64,000 bases of DNA. It comes from Brevundimonas halotolerans. GTDB taxonomy: Bacteria; Pseudomonadota; Alphaproteobacteria; Caulobacterales; Caulobacteraceae. Position 1 is the stretch's first letter, and each line of letters starts with the position of its first letter. This document shows, piece after piece, positions 33,522 to 43,554 of this stretch. The stretch is from positions 62,001 through 126,000 of the forward strand of contig NZ_QTTA01000017.1 of the NCBI RefSeq assembly GCF_003730275.1. Direction: 5' to 3'. A program made the translations under genes and the position numbers. The notes beneath the pieces are model-generated. The model was not told where the DNA came from, made no database searches, and saw only the letters and a list, made by a program, of their open reading frames with translations.

Positions 33522-34847
33522 TCAGAGATTGCGCCGCAACCAGTCTGCAGCCCGGGCGACCAGGCCCCCGGTGTGCGGATTCGGCGCATCATTGGCCGAA
33601 ATCTGGCGGGTCATCAGCCGACGGGCTGAAACCGATTCTCTCGGACCATAGGCAGACTTGAGCAAACAGCCCGCCGCCGCACAGAAGGCCGGACCCGAGG
33701 CGGCGTCCGCCAAATGGGGCGCGCGCTGCGGCCGTCCCAGCCGGACTGGACGGTCGAACACTCGCACCGCCAGCTCGCGCACGCCGTTCAGCTGGCTTGC
33801 TCCGCCTGTCAGCACGACACTGGTCCCTGGCTCTAGCGCAATGCCGCCGGTACGGATTCGGTCGCGCAGGATTTCAAGCGTCTCCTCGACCCGGGGCGCG
33901 ATGACACTTTTCAGCATGGCGCGCGGGACCACCACGGCGCCGGCGGAAGGGTCCTCCCCGCGCGGCGGCGCCTCGAGTAGTTCGCGGTCCTCGTTGGCCG
34001 ATGCCATGGCCGAGCCGTGCAGGGTCTTCAGTCGCTCGGCCCCGGCACGCGAGGTTGACAGCCCCTTGGCGATGTCACTGGTCACGTGATCGCCGCCGAC
34101 ATTGAGGCTTTCGACGTGCAGCAGGCTACGGTCGGCCCAGACGGTAGCGGTGGTTGTCCCGCCACCCATGTCGATGCACAGGGCGCCGAGGTCCATCTCA
34201 TCATCTTCAAGCGCAGCAAGGGCCGAGGTCACGGGGGCCGCGACCACGCCCTGCAGATCCAGATGCGCCAATTCCAGACAATGGCTCAGCGACATGAAGG
34301 CCGTCTCGGCCATCGACACGACCAGCAGGTCCAGTTCCAGACTGTTGCCGCGCATGGCGCGCGGGTCGCGCACACCCCGGGCATCATCCACCGACCAGGC
34401 CACCGGCAACACATGGATGGGCCTGCGGTCCGGCAGGCGAATCTTGTCGAGCGCCAGACCGATGGCGCGCGCCAGATCGGCGTCGCTGACCGGATTGGCA
34501 CCCAGCGACACGCGCGAGCGAACCCGGTGGCTCTGCATGCGTCCGGCCGAGGTGCTGACGATCACTCCGGTTACCGGGACACCCGCGGCGCGTTCGGCCC
34601 GCTCGACCACATGGCCGATAGCCTGGGCGGCGCCCTCCATATCGACGATCATGCCCTGCTGGACGCCGCGCGACTGCACATGGCCGACCCCGGCCACCCG
34701 TACCGTCCGGTCGGCATGGCGTACGCCGTCGGCCTTCATGATGAAGCAGGCCATCTTGGAATGGCCGATATCCAGCGCCGCGACCAGCGGTGCGCGACCG
34801 CCCCCCAGCGCCCCGTCAAGCGTCAGTTCCGGACGACGTCCCGCCAT
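33522..34847 (-). CDS. ftsA: Cell division protein FtsA
   Basis: A 441-aa actin-like protein that anchors FtsZ to the membrane. It has the phosphate-binding loops ALDIGHSKMACFI near the N terminus and IDMGGGTTTATVW in the middle, a C-terminal VVLTGGASQLNGV, and a terminal amphipathic helix (LVARAADWLRRNL). The ATG at 34847 shares a base with the ftsQ TGA and has GGGAGG upstream. Normally followed by ftsZ, but here a receptor gene intervenes. Confidence 0.94.
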   Translation of the reverse strand: MAGRRPELTLDGALGGGRAPLVAALDIGHSKMACFIMKADGVRHADRTVRVAGVGHVQSRGVQQGMIVDMEGAAQAIGHVVERAERAAGVPVTGVIVSTSAGRMQSHRVRSRVSLGANPVSDADLARAIGLALDKIRLPDRRPIHVLPVAWSVDDARGVRDPRAMRGNSLELDLLVVSMAETAFMSLSHCLELAHLDLQGVVAAPVTSALAALEDDEMDLGALCIDMGGGTTTATVWADRSLLHVESLNVGGDHVTSDIAKGLSTSRAGAERLKTLHGSAMASANEDRELLEAPPRGEDPSAGAVVVPRAMLKSVIAPRVEETLEILRDRIRTGGIALEPGTSVVLTGGASQLNGVRELAVRVFDRPVRLGRPQRAPHLADAASGPAFCAAAGCLLKSAYGPRESVSARRLMTRQISANDAPNPHTGGLVARAADWLRRNL

Positions 34848-35773
34848 CACAGACCTCCCGCGACCATAGGCGCAGCCGCCAGATCACCCGCCAGCTCTGC
34901 CGGGCGCAGACCCAGCGTGCCGGGTACCTTCAGATCCACCAGTTCAAAGCCGCGCTCGAACAGCTGGTGCCGCTGGTCCAGCGCATCCAGTTGAATAAGG
35001 GCGGCCTCGGTGCCGTCGGCCGGCAGGCGGATCAGGCCACCATCCTTCAGACGAATGTCCCAGCGCCGCTCATCGACGCGGATCAGGGCCTCGGTCCGGT
35101 CGCGCAGGCGTGGACGCGCCTCGATCAAGGGCAGAATTTCGGCGGCGGCCAGCTCGGCCCCCGTGCCCACCACCAGCGGCAGATGCAGATACTGACGCGG
35201 ATCAGCACCGCGGATCACCTGACCGTCGCCGTCGATGACCGCGATCTGGCCGTTGGCCTGCCAGATGGCCAGCCGATCATGCTCGACCACCTCGACCATC
35301 AGGGTGCCGGGCAGCAGGCGCACGACCCGCGCATCCTTGACCCAGCTGACGCCGCGCACCTGTTCCAGAAGGGCGTCCAGATCCAGCGAACTCATCGACT
35401 GGCCAGCCGTCACATCCAGCGCCGCCTGAATGGCGGGCATGGCCTCGTCTGACGCGCCGGTCACATGCACCCGGCCCAGGCGAAAGCCCATCCCGGCTAC
35501 CATGCCGTCGACGCCGTCCGAGACCGACTGGCCGACCCGCTCGGCACGGGCACCGGTCGCCATCAGCCCGCCGATGAACAACACGCCGACCAGCAGCGAA
35601 ATCCCGACCGCGCGCGCGGACAGGTCGAGCCGACCGATCGCCGCCATCTTGGCCGGGATGCCGACCGCCGGGCCCTTGCCGCGCCCCGAGCGTCCACGCG
35701 AGGCCGGGGCCTGACGTCCACCCGACGCGCCCCCGCCCTGCTGGCGCCGACCGCCGCGAACTACCGCGGGCAT
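34847..35773 (-). CDS. ftsQ: Cell division protein FtsQ
   Basis: A 308-aa bitopic divisome protein. A basic Gly/Arg-rich cytoplasmic tail (1-50) is followed by one transmembrane helix (about 58-75), then a POTRA domain ([20 protein letters not shown]) and the FtsQ beta domain ([28 protein letters not shown]). The ATG at 35773, with GGAGG seven bases upstream, overlaps the ddlB end by 13 nt; a frame seven codons longer is open. It links FtsL/FtsB to the Z ring. Confidence 0.92.
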   Translation of the reverse strand: MPAVVRGGRRQQGGGASGGRQAPASRGRSGRGKGPAVGIPAKMAAIGRLDLSARAVGISLLVGVLFIGGLMATGARAERVGQSVSDGVDGMVAGMGFRLGRVHVTGASDEAMPAIQAALDVTAGQSMSSLDLDALLEQVRGVSWVKDARVVRLLPGTLMVEVVEHDRLAIWQANGQIAVIDGDGQVIRGADPRQYLHLPLVVGTGAELAAAEILPLIEARPRLRDRTEALIRVDERRWDIRLKDGGLIRLPADGTEAALIQLDALDQRHQLFERGFELVDLKVPGTLGLRPAELAGDLAAAPMVAGGL

Positions 35774-36702
35774 GACGCGTCCTCCACCATCCACCTGACC
35801 AGTTCCGGATACCCGACGCCGACATGGGCGGCCTGCTCGGGAACGAGCGAGGTCGAGGTCATGCCCGGCTGGGTGTTGACCTCCAGAAGAACGAGAACGT
35901 CCTTAACATCGTCATAACGGAAATCGGATCGCGTCACCCCGCGACAGCCCAAGGCCGTGTGCGCCCGCTCCGACAGGCGCAGCGCCATCTCGAACACATC
36001 GGATTTCAGCCGCGCGGGCAGCTCATGTACCGACCCACCCGGGGCATATTTGGCCTCATAGTCATAGAAGCCCTTGGTCGGGGTGATGTCCGTGACGGTT
36101 AGCGCCCGAGGTCCGTCCGCCTCGCCCAGCACGGCAACCGCCAGCTCGCGCCCGGCGATGAACGGCTCGACCATCACCTGTTCGCCATAGGTCCAGTCGG
36201 CGGCGCCCACCTCGGCGGGAGGCCGATTGGCCCCCTCGGTCACGAGGAACACGCCGACAGACGACCCCTCGGCATTCGGCTTGATCACATAGGGCGGCGC
36301 CATGACGTGGTCGCGCGCGACCTCATGCCGGTCGAACAGGCCGCCGCCCGGCACCGGAATGCCCGCCGCCGCCAGCACCGCCTTGGACTTGGCCTTGTCC
36401 ATGGCAAGGGCCGAGGCCAGCACGCCGGAGTGGGTGTAGGGAATATTCAGCGTCTCAAGTACGCCCTGGACGCAACCGTCCTCGCCCCAGGCGCCGTGCA
36501 GACAGTTCAGCACCACATCGGGACGGATCAGCCCGCCCAGCACATTGGCCAGATCCCGCCCGGCGTCGATGCGGCTGACGCGGGCCACCTGCCCTTCAAG
36601 CGCGTCCGCGCAGCCCTTGCCCGAGTTGAGCGACACCTCGCGCTCGGCCGACAGCCCCCCCATCAGGACGGCGACGTGCAGGTCTTTCAGGGGGCGGTTC
36701 AT
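35761..36702 (-). CDS. ddlB: D-alanine--D-alanine ligase
   Basis: ATP-grasp ligase of 313 aa that makes the D-Ala-D-Ala dipeptide for MurF. It has [16 protein letters not shown] at the N terminus, [15 protein letters not shown], the ATP-lid stretch [15 protein letters not shown], and the Mg-binding end [21 protein letters not shown]. Full length. It follows murB after 15 nt and overlaps ftsQ. Confidence 0.95.
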   Translation of the reverse strand: MNRPLKDLHVAVLMGGLSAEREVSLNSGKGCADALEGQVARVSRIDAGRDLANVLGGLIRPDVVLNCLHGAWGEDGCVQGVLETLNIPYTHSGVLASALAMDKAKSKAVLAAAGIPVPGGGLFDRHEVARDHVMAPPYVIKPNAEGSSVGVFLVTEGANRPPAEVGAADWTYGEQVMVEPFIAGRELAVAVLGEADGPRALTVTDITPTKGFYDYEAKYAPGGSVHELPARLKSDVFEMALRLSERAHTALGCRGVTRSDFRYDDVKDVLVLLEVNTQPGMTSTSLVPEQAAHVGVGYPELVRWMVEDASCPR

Positions 36703-36717
36703 GGGGCGGAACGGAAC

Positions 36718-37629
36718 TCAGAGAGGGCGGCCGATCCTCTTGATCTCCCATTCGAGGTTTACGCCGAGTTTACTTTGAACGTCGGTTCGCACCGCCTCGC
36801 CCAGTCCCTCGATGTCCGCAGCCGTCGCCTCGCCCGGGTTGATCATGAAATTACTGTGCAATTCGCTGAACTTGGCCCCACCCCCGGTGACCGAAAACAG
36901 TTTCCCGCGCCAGCCCGTTTCATCCACAAGTTTCCAGCTGGAATGGCCCGGCGGGTTCTTGAAGGTTGAGCCGCCGGTCTTCTCGCGGATCGGCTGGGTC
37001 TGTTCGCGGCGACTGGTGATCTCGTCGATGCGGGCCTGAACCGCCTCCGGGTCGTCGGGCCGACCCCGATAGGTCGCCTCCAGCCAGATGATGTCGGCCG
37101 GCACCTCCGAATGGCGATAGGTGTAGCCGAAGTCGGCCAGCGCATAGTCGACCCGCTCGCCCGACCGGGTCAGCCCCCGGGCCGAGACCAGCACGTCCAT
37201 TGTCTCCGACCCATAGCAGCCGGCATTCATGATCAGGGCGCCGCCGATGGTGCCCGGAATGCCCGCATAGAACTCCAGCCCGCCGATCCCGGCCTTGGCC
37301 GAGGCCCGCGCCACCATGGAGTCCAGCGCCCCCGCGCCCGCCGTGATCGTGTCGCCCTCGGTCGTGATCTGCGCCCACGGCCGTCCCGCCAGCCGGATCA
37401 CCACCCCCTCGACCCCGCCGTCGCGCACGATGACGTTCGAGCCGACACCCAGCACCGTGACCGGCACCGATGCGTCCAGCGCCTTCAGAAAGTCCGCCAG
37501 ATCGTCCGCATCCGCCGGAAGGAACAGCACATCTGCCGCCCCGCCCACCCGAAACCAGGTGTAGGGCCCCAGCGGCTCATCGCGCAGCAACTTGCCCCGG
37601 ACCTCGGGCAGGGTGTCGCGCCCGCTCAT
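36718..37629 (-). CDS. murB: UDP-N-acetylenolpyruvoylglucosamine reductase MurB
   Basis: A 303-aa FAD enzyme that reduces the enolpyruvyl group to make UDP-MurNAc. FAD-binding blocks: [32 protein letters not shown] and [21 protein letters not shown]. The catalytic Ser/Glu region is [13 protein letters not shown]. Type II-like without the long insert. The ATG overlaps the murC stop by 4 nt. Confidence 0.95.
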   Translation of the reverse strand: MSGRDTLPEVRGKLLRDEPLGPYTWFRVGGAADVLFLPADADDLADFLKALDASVPVTVLGVGSNVIVRDGGVEGVVIRLAGRPWAQITTEGDTITAGAGALDSMVARASAKAGIGGLEFYAGIPGTIGGALIMNAGCYGSETMDVLVSARGLTRSGERVDYALADFGYTYRHSEVPADIIWLEATYRGRPDDPEAVQARIDEITSRREQTQPIREKTGGSTFKNPPGHSSWKLVDETGWRGKLFSVTGGGAKFSELHSNFMINPGEATAADIEGLGEAVRTDVQSKLGVNLEWEIKRIGRPL

Positions 37630-39071
37630 CCCAACGCCTCCAGCTGCCCCGGGAGGGCATAGGCCCAGGCGGTGATGTCCCCGGCGCCCAGCAGCACGAC
37701 CAGATCCCCGGCCTTCGCCTCCTCGCGGATCAGGCGCGGCAGGGCAGCGGCGCTTTCCAGCGGGCGCACCGACCGGTGGCCGAACCGGCGGATGCCCTCG
37801 ACCAGGGCGTCCTTGTCGACCCCCTCGATCGGTTGCTCCCCGGCGGCATAGACATCGGCGACCAGCACCGAATCCGCATCGGCAAAGCAGGTCGAGAAGT
37901 CATTCATCAGGTCGCGCAGGCGGGTGTAGCGGTGCGGCTGGACGACGGCGATCACACGGCCGCTGCCCTCGGTTTTCTGCACCACCTGACGGGCGGCCTT
38001 CAGCACGGCGGCGATCTCAACCGGGTGGTGGCCATAGTCATCGACGATGCGCACACCATCGACCACACCGGTGGTCGTAAAGCGCCGCTTGACCCCGCCA
38101 AAGCCCGCCAGTCCCTCGCGGATCGCGGCGTCCGAAATCCCCAGCTCGCGCGCCACAGCAATGGCGGCCAGGGCGTTCGACACATTGTGCGCCCCCGCCA
38201 TCGGCAGATACAGACCCTCCAGCACATCGGGCTCGTCCAGCGCGTCCAGCCCCTGCTTCTGGAAGGCCACGTCAAAGCGCGCCCCGTCCGGGCCCATGTC
38301 GCAGTTGATGGCACGCACCATGGCCTGCGGATTGGTGCCATAGGTGACCATGCGCCGGTTATCTATGGTCGCCACCAGCCGCTGCACCTCGGGGTGGTCG
38401 AGGCATACGGCGGCAAAGCCGTAGAAGGGGATGTTCTCGACGAAATCGACGAAGGCCTTCCGCACCCCGTCAAAGTCGCCGTAGTGGTCCAGATGCTCCG
38501 GATCGATATTGGTCACCACAGCGACCGTCGACTTCAGCCGCAGGAAGCTGCCGTCCGACTCATCGGCCTCGACCACGATCCAGTCGCCGTCGCCGACCTT
38601 GGCGTTGGTGCCATAGGCATTGATGATCCCGCCGTTGACGATGGTCGGATCGGTGCCGCCCGCATCCAGCAGGGCCGCGATCATCGAGGTGGTAGTCGTC
38701 TTGCCGTGGGTGCCCCCCACCGCCACCGAGAACTGCAGCCGCATCAACTCGGCCAGCATCTCCGCCCGCCGCACCAGCGGAATGCGGCGTCCGCGCGCCA
38801 CCGTCAGCTCGGGGTTATCCGCCCGCACCGCCGTGGAATAGACGACCGCCGCGACCTCCTCGCCCACATGGGCGGCATCGTGGCCGATGAAGATCTTCGC
38901 GCCCAGCTGTTCCAGCCGCTCGGTATTGGCCCCGGCCTTGGCGTCCGAGCCCTGCACCTGGTAGCCGATCTTGAGCATGATCTCGGCGATGCCGCTCATG
39001 CCGATACCGCCGATGCCGACGAAGTGGACGGGCCCGATCGGGAACGGAACTGGACGAAGACGTGCGATCAT
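37626..39071 (-). CDS. murC: UDP-N-acetylmuramate--L-alanine ligase MurC
   Basis: A 481-aa Mur ligase that adds L-Ala to UDP-MurNAc. It has an N-terminal Rossmann block [17 protein letters not shown], the ATP loop [12 protein letters not shown], the Mg/ATP region [13 protein letters not shown] and a C-terminal domain start [14 protein letters not shown]. The start is the ATG at 39071; a 22-residue upstream frame overlaps the divergent ccrM promoter. First gene of the second dcw block, divergent from ccrM. Confidence 0.96.
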   Translation of the reverse strand: MIARLRPVPFPIGPVHFVGIGGIGMSGIAEIMLKIGYQVQGSDAKAGANTERLEQLGAKIFIGHDAAHVGEEVAAVVYSTAVRADNPELTVARGRRIPLVRRAEMLAELMRLQFSVAVGGTHGKTTTTSMIAALLDAGGTDPTIVNGGIINAYGTNAKVGDGDWIVVEADESDGSFLRLKSTVAVVTNIDPEHLDHYGDFDGVRKAFVDFVENIPFYGFAAVCLDHPEVQRLVATIDNRRMVTYGTNPQAMVRAINCDMGPDGARFDVAFQKQGLDALDEPDVLEGLYLPMAGAHNVSNALAAIAVARELGISDAAIREGLAGFGGVKRRFTTTGVVDGVRIVDDYGHHPVEIAAVLKAARQVVQKTEGSGRVIAVVQPHRYTRLRDLMNDFSTCFADADSVLVADVYAAGEQPIEGVDKDALVEGIRRFGHRSVRPLESAAALPRLIREEAKAGDLVVLLGAGDITAWAYALPGQLEALG

Positions 39072-39084
39072 CCGGGCGTCATAG

Positions 39085-40278
<1,194 letters not shown>

Positions 40279-40286
40279 GGGATAGC

Positions 40287-40451
40287 TCCTCCCCCGTTCA
40301 CGGGGGAGGGGGACCGCCGCAGGCGGTGGAGGGGGCGGACAGGGCACGCCGTCTTCCCAAGCGCTTTCAGACTGCAGACTTTCAAACGCCTTAGGTGCGG
40401 TCGCCCCCTCCACCACTCCGTGGTCCCCCTCCCCCGCTGCGCTGGGGAGGA
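40287..40451. repeat. Long imperfect inverted repeat between ccrM and mutY
   Basis: Two arms of about 51 bp (40287-40337 and 40401-40451) are inverted copies separated by 63 bp. Each arm contains two small hairpins: a C-tract/G-tract stem and a shorter one. The shorter stem differs between arms, but pairing is kept (ACCGCC/GGCGGT versus ACCAC/GTGGT). This is the look of a REP-like dispersed palindrome pair. It fills the whole gap between convergent genes and could serve as a bidirectional terminator. Confidence 0.8.
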
Positions 40452-41495
40452 TCAGGCAGCCAGCGCCCGCACCAGCACCTTTCTGAACACCGTCGGCAGG
40501 GTCGCCTCGGCCTCAGCCACCTCGCGCCAGATCAGGTCGGCCTGCCCTTCGGCGCGCATCACCTCCAGCTCCAGCTCGAAATGGGTGAAGACGTGGCGCA
40601 CCGTGCCGGCCTCGACCCAGTCGGCGACGACGGGCGGTCCGCTGGCCTCCCCGGCATCCCAGCCCGAGGTCGGCAGGCCCAACATTCCGCCCAGCAGGCC
40701 CTTGTCCGGCCGCTTGACCAGACCGACCCGGCCGGCCTTGTCGACCAGTACCCAGACCAGCCCCTCGCGCCGGGGCTTGGGCACCTTGGCCAGCTTCTTC
40801 GGCCAGGCCTCGGGCGGGCCGCTGGCCCGTGCCTGACAGTCCCCGGCTAGCGGACACTGCCCGCACAGCGGTGATCGCGGCCGACAGATGCGCGACCCCA
40901 GATCCATCAGGGCCTGGGCCCAGTCGCCCGGATCAAAAGTCTCCGGCTCCGGCGTCAGGGCATCGGCCAGCGCCCTCAGCTCCGGGCGCCCCTTCGGCAA
41001 GGGCGTGTCCACGGTGAACAGTCGCGCCATCACCCGCTCGACATTGCCGTCGACCACCACCGCCCGGCGACCAAAGGCGATCGCGGCCACCGCCGCCGCC
41101 GTATAGGCCCCCAATCCCGGCAGGGCCCGCAGGCCGTCTTCGGTATCGGGAAACACCCCGCCATGATCGCGCGCCACCGCCTGGGCACAGGCCAGCAGGT
41201 TTCGGGCCCGCGCATAGTACCCCAGCCCCGCCCAAGCGCCCATGACGGCCTCGTCCGGCGCCGCCGCCAGCGCCCCGACCGTCGGCCAGCGCGTGACGAA
41301 CGCCTGAAAATAGGGCGTGGCGTGCGGCACGGTGGTCTGCTGCAGCATCACCTCCGACAACCAGACGCGATAGGGGTCAGCCCGCTCCGCAGATCCCGGT
41401 GCCATGCGCCACGGCAGGTCCCGGGCATGGACGCCATACCAGTCCATCAGCGCGCTGCGGATCGCGGCCAGTCTGTCAGAATCGGGGGGGCTCAT
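40452..41495 (-). CDS. mutY: A/G-specific adenine DNA glycosylase MutY
   Basis: A 347-aa base-excision glycosylase that removes A opposite 8-oxoG. Helix-hairpin-helix LPGLGAYTAAAV precedes the catalytic Asp in VVDGNVERVMAR. The iron-sulfur cluster ligands are spaced C-X6-C-X2-C-X5-C (CRPRSPLCGQCPLAGDC). A C-terminal NUDIX-like domain (LVKRPDKGLLGGMLGLP) recognises 8-oxoG. The start at 41495 is chosen from family alignment; 41507 is also possible. Divergent from the DciA-like gene. Confidence 0.94.
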   Translation of the reverse strand: MSPPDSDRLAAIRSALMDWYGVHARDLPWRMAPGSAERADPYRVWLSEVMLQQTTVPHATPYFQAFVTRWPTVGALAAAPDEAVMGAWAGLGYYARARNLLACAQAVARDHGGVFPDTEDGLRALPGLGAYTAAAVAAIAFGRRAVVVDGNVERVMARLFTVDTPLPKGRPELRALADALTPEPETFDPGDWAQALMDLGSRICRPRSPLCGQCPLAGDCQARASGPPEAWPKKLAKVPKPRREGLVWVLVDKAGRVGLVKRPDKGLLGGMLGLPTSGWDAGEASGPPVVADWVEAGTVRHVFTHFELELEVMRAEGQADLIWREVAEAEATLPTVFRKVLVRALAA

Positions 41496-41541
41496 GGTCC
41501 GCAGCATAGGAGCGCATGACATCCCGGGGTATAGTGACACC

Positions 41542-42111
41542 ATGCCCCGCCCGCTGCCCACGGAAGACGAAGCCCGCGCCATTCTGGCCCGCCGCAAGAC
41601 CCGTCCCTTGCCGCGCCCGACGCCGCGTGTCGGCCGGGCGCTGGAAAAGTTGATCCGCACCCTGGATGATCGCTATGGCCGGGGGGCGGATGCACTTGAG
41701 GCCCGCTGGCCCGAGATTGTCGGCGAGCGGCTGGCCGCCGTCACCCGTCCCCAGAAACTGACCCGCCCCCGCAAGAGCCCCGACGGTCAATCAGCCGGCG
41801 CCACGCTGGAGCTTCGCGTGGCCGGCCCCGCCGCCCTGCTGGTCCAGCACCAGTCGGCGCACATTCTGGAACGGGTCAATCTGTTCCTCGGCCAGGGCGC
41901 GGTCGAGCGTCTGCGCATCGCCCAGGGACCGATCGGCCCGCGCGCCGCACGTTCGCGCGCCCCGCTGACCAAACCTGCCGCCCCGCCCCCGCTCGGTGCC
42001 GCCGACGAAGCCGCGCTCAAGGCCTCGGTCGTCGCGGCCCCCGCGCCACTGGCCGCAGCCCTCGAACGGCTGGGCCGCAGCGTGCTCAATCGGCGCAGCG
42101 GCAGGCCCTAG
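41542..42111 (+). CDS. DciA-like DUF721 protein (putative replicative helicase loader)
   Basis: A 189-aa protein with a DUF721 domain in its first 115 residues (WPEIVGERLAAVTRPQKL, LELRVAGPAALLVQHQSAHILERVN). DciA proteins help load the DnaB helicase in bacteria lacking DnaC. A Pro/Ala-rich C-terminal tail is of low complexity. It shares this place, between mutY and the DsbA-like genes next to smc, with Caulobacter as far as I recall. The helicase-loader role is inferred from the family. Confidence 0.82.
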   Translation: MPRPLPTEDEARAILARRKTRPLPRPTPRVGRALEKLIRTLDDRYGRGADALEARWPEIVGERLAAVTRPQKLTRPRKSPDGQSAGATLELRVAGPAALLVQHQSAHILERVNLFLGQGAVERLRIAQGPIGPRAARSRAPLTKPAAPPPLGAADEAALKASVVAAPAPLAAALERLGRSVLNRRSGRP

Positions 42112-42220
42112 AACAAAACTTTGCCGCAAGGCGTCTCGACAAAGCCGGGGCAGGGTCCTAGCCAAGGACTCGCTGTATATGACCCGCCTTTCGCGCGCTG
42201 ACCGTCAAGAGGATTGACCC

Positions 42221-42871
42221 ATGTCCACCGGCCCCAAGACCGCCCGCTTCCGTTTCAGCGCCATGAGCCGCCGCGCTGCCATGACCGGCGCCGCCCTCGC
42301 TGCCATGGGCACGCTCGCTGCCTGCGGCGGGTCTGACGGTGGACAGGCCGCCCAGGGCGACATGGCCAAGGGTGCCCCTGAAGGGGCCAAGGTCACGGTC
42401 GTGGAATACGCCTCGGTCACCTGTGGTGCCTGCGCGGGCTGGCAGGAGCAGGTCTGGCCCGAGTTCAAGGCCAAATATGTCGACACCAATCAGGTACGCT
42501 TCATCTTCCGGGAGTTCCCGACCCCGCCCGCCGATGTCGCCGCCGCCGGCTTCCTGCTGGCCCGCTGCGCCGGTGAGGATCGATATTTCGAAGTGGTCGA
42601 GGAAATCATGGCCAGCCAACGCGAGTGGGGACAGGGGATCCCGCCGGCCGCCACCCTCAGCCGCATCGCCACCTCCGTCGGCCTCAGCGAGGAAGAATAC
42701 CGCACCTGCGTCACCGACCCCGAGGCCCTGGCCGCCCTCGAAGGTCGCATTCAGTCCGCCCGATCTGAAGGCGTGACCGCCACCCCAACCTTCTTCGTCA
42801 ACGGGACGCGCGTGCCGAACAGCTCGATGGAAGCCCTCTCGGCCGCCGTCGACGCCGAACTGGCCAAGTAA
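42221..42871 (+). CDS. DsbA-like thioredoxin-fold lipoprotein (CGAC active site)
   Basis: A 216-aa predicted periplasmic thiol oxidoreductase. A twin-arginine-like SRRAAM and hydrophobic run lead to a lipobox LAAC (C35). The DsbA-like thioredoxin fold has the active site CGAC in VTCGACAGWQ and the cis-Pro loop ATPTFFVNG. The CxxC differs from the CPHC of classical DsbA. Five bases separate it from a second DsbA-like gene. Possible roles are disulfide formation or reduction; the redox partner is not in the window. Confidence 0.85.
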   Translation: MSTGPKTARFRFSAMSRRAAMTGAALAAMGTLAACGGSDGGQAAQGDMAKGAPEGAKVTVVEYASVTCGACAGWQEQVWPEFKAKYVDTNQVRFIFREFPTPPADVAAAGFLLARCAGEDRYFEVVEEIMASQREWGQGIPPAATLSRIATSVGLSEEEYRTCVTDPEALAALEGRIQSARSEGVTATPTFFVNGTRVPNSSMEALSAAVDAELAK

Positions 42872-42876
42872 ACCTC

Positions 42877-43542
42877 ATGCGCGTCGCGGGTCTTGCCACA
42901 CTGACTGCTCTGGCGGTTCTCGCCCTGGGCCAGCCCGCGCTGGCCCAGCAGGCAGTGCGGCCGGCCCCGCCGCCCATGGCCGCGCCCGAGCGGGTGCTGG
43001 CGGTCGATCCCGCTGATCGCACCCTCGGCCGGGAAGACGCGCCCGTGACCCTGACCGCCTATCTTTCGACGGTCTGCAGCCACTGCGCCACCTGGCATGA
43101 GGCGGACTTCCCCGAGATCAAGCGTCGCCTGATCGACACCGGTCAGGTTCGCGTCGTCTGGCGCGACCTGCCGACCAATCCCCCCGAGCTGGCCTTGGCC
43201 GGAGCCGTATTGGCCCGCTGTGCGGCACCCGAACATTATGACGACGCGCTGGGCGCCCTGTTCCGGGGTCAGGCGACCTATCTGCAAAGCGGAAACGTCG
43301 ATGGCTGGCTGATCTCAGCCGCAACAGCCGCGGAATTGCCGCTTGATCAGGCCCAGGCCTGCGTCAGCGACGACGCTCGCTATGCCGAGATCGAGACCCG
43401 CGCCCGTCAGGCCTCCAGCCTGGGTGTGCGCAGTACGCCGACCCTGTTCCTCGACGGTGTCGTGACGTCGGCCCGCACGGCCGACGAGATTGAGGCCGCC
43501 ATCGCCGGTCAGCCGCGTCCCGCACCCCCTTCGGCCGACTGA
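42877..43542 (+). CDS. Second DsbA-like exported thioredoxin-fold protein (CSHC active site)
   Basis: A 221-aa exported protein: Sec signal peptide (VAGLATLTALAVLALG, cut after ALA), a DsbA-like fold with active site CSHC (TVCSHCATWH), and the cis-Pro loop STPTLFLDG. Similar in layout to its upstream neighbour, so probably an old tandem duplication, but soluble rather than lipid-anchored. It lies 12 bp before smc, in the order known from Caulobacter. Confidence 0.85.
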   Translation: MRVAGLATLTALAVLALGQPALAQQAVRPAPPPMAAPERVLAVDPADRTLGREDAPVTLTAYLSTVCSHCATWHEADFPEIKRRLIDTGQVRVVWRDLPTNPPELALAGAVLARCAAPEHYDDALGALFRGQATYLQSGNVDGWLISAATAAELPLDQAQACVSDDARYAEIETRARQASSLGVRSTPTLFLDGVVTSARTADEIEAAIAGQPRPAPPSAD

Positions 43543-43554
43543 CGCCCCGGCCCG

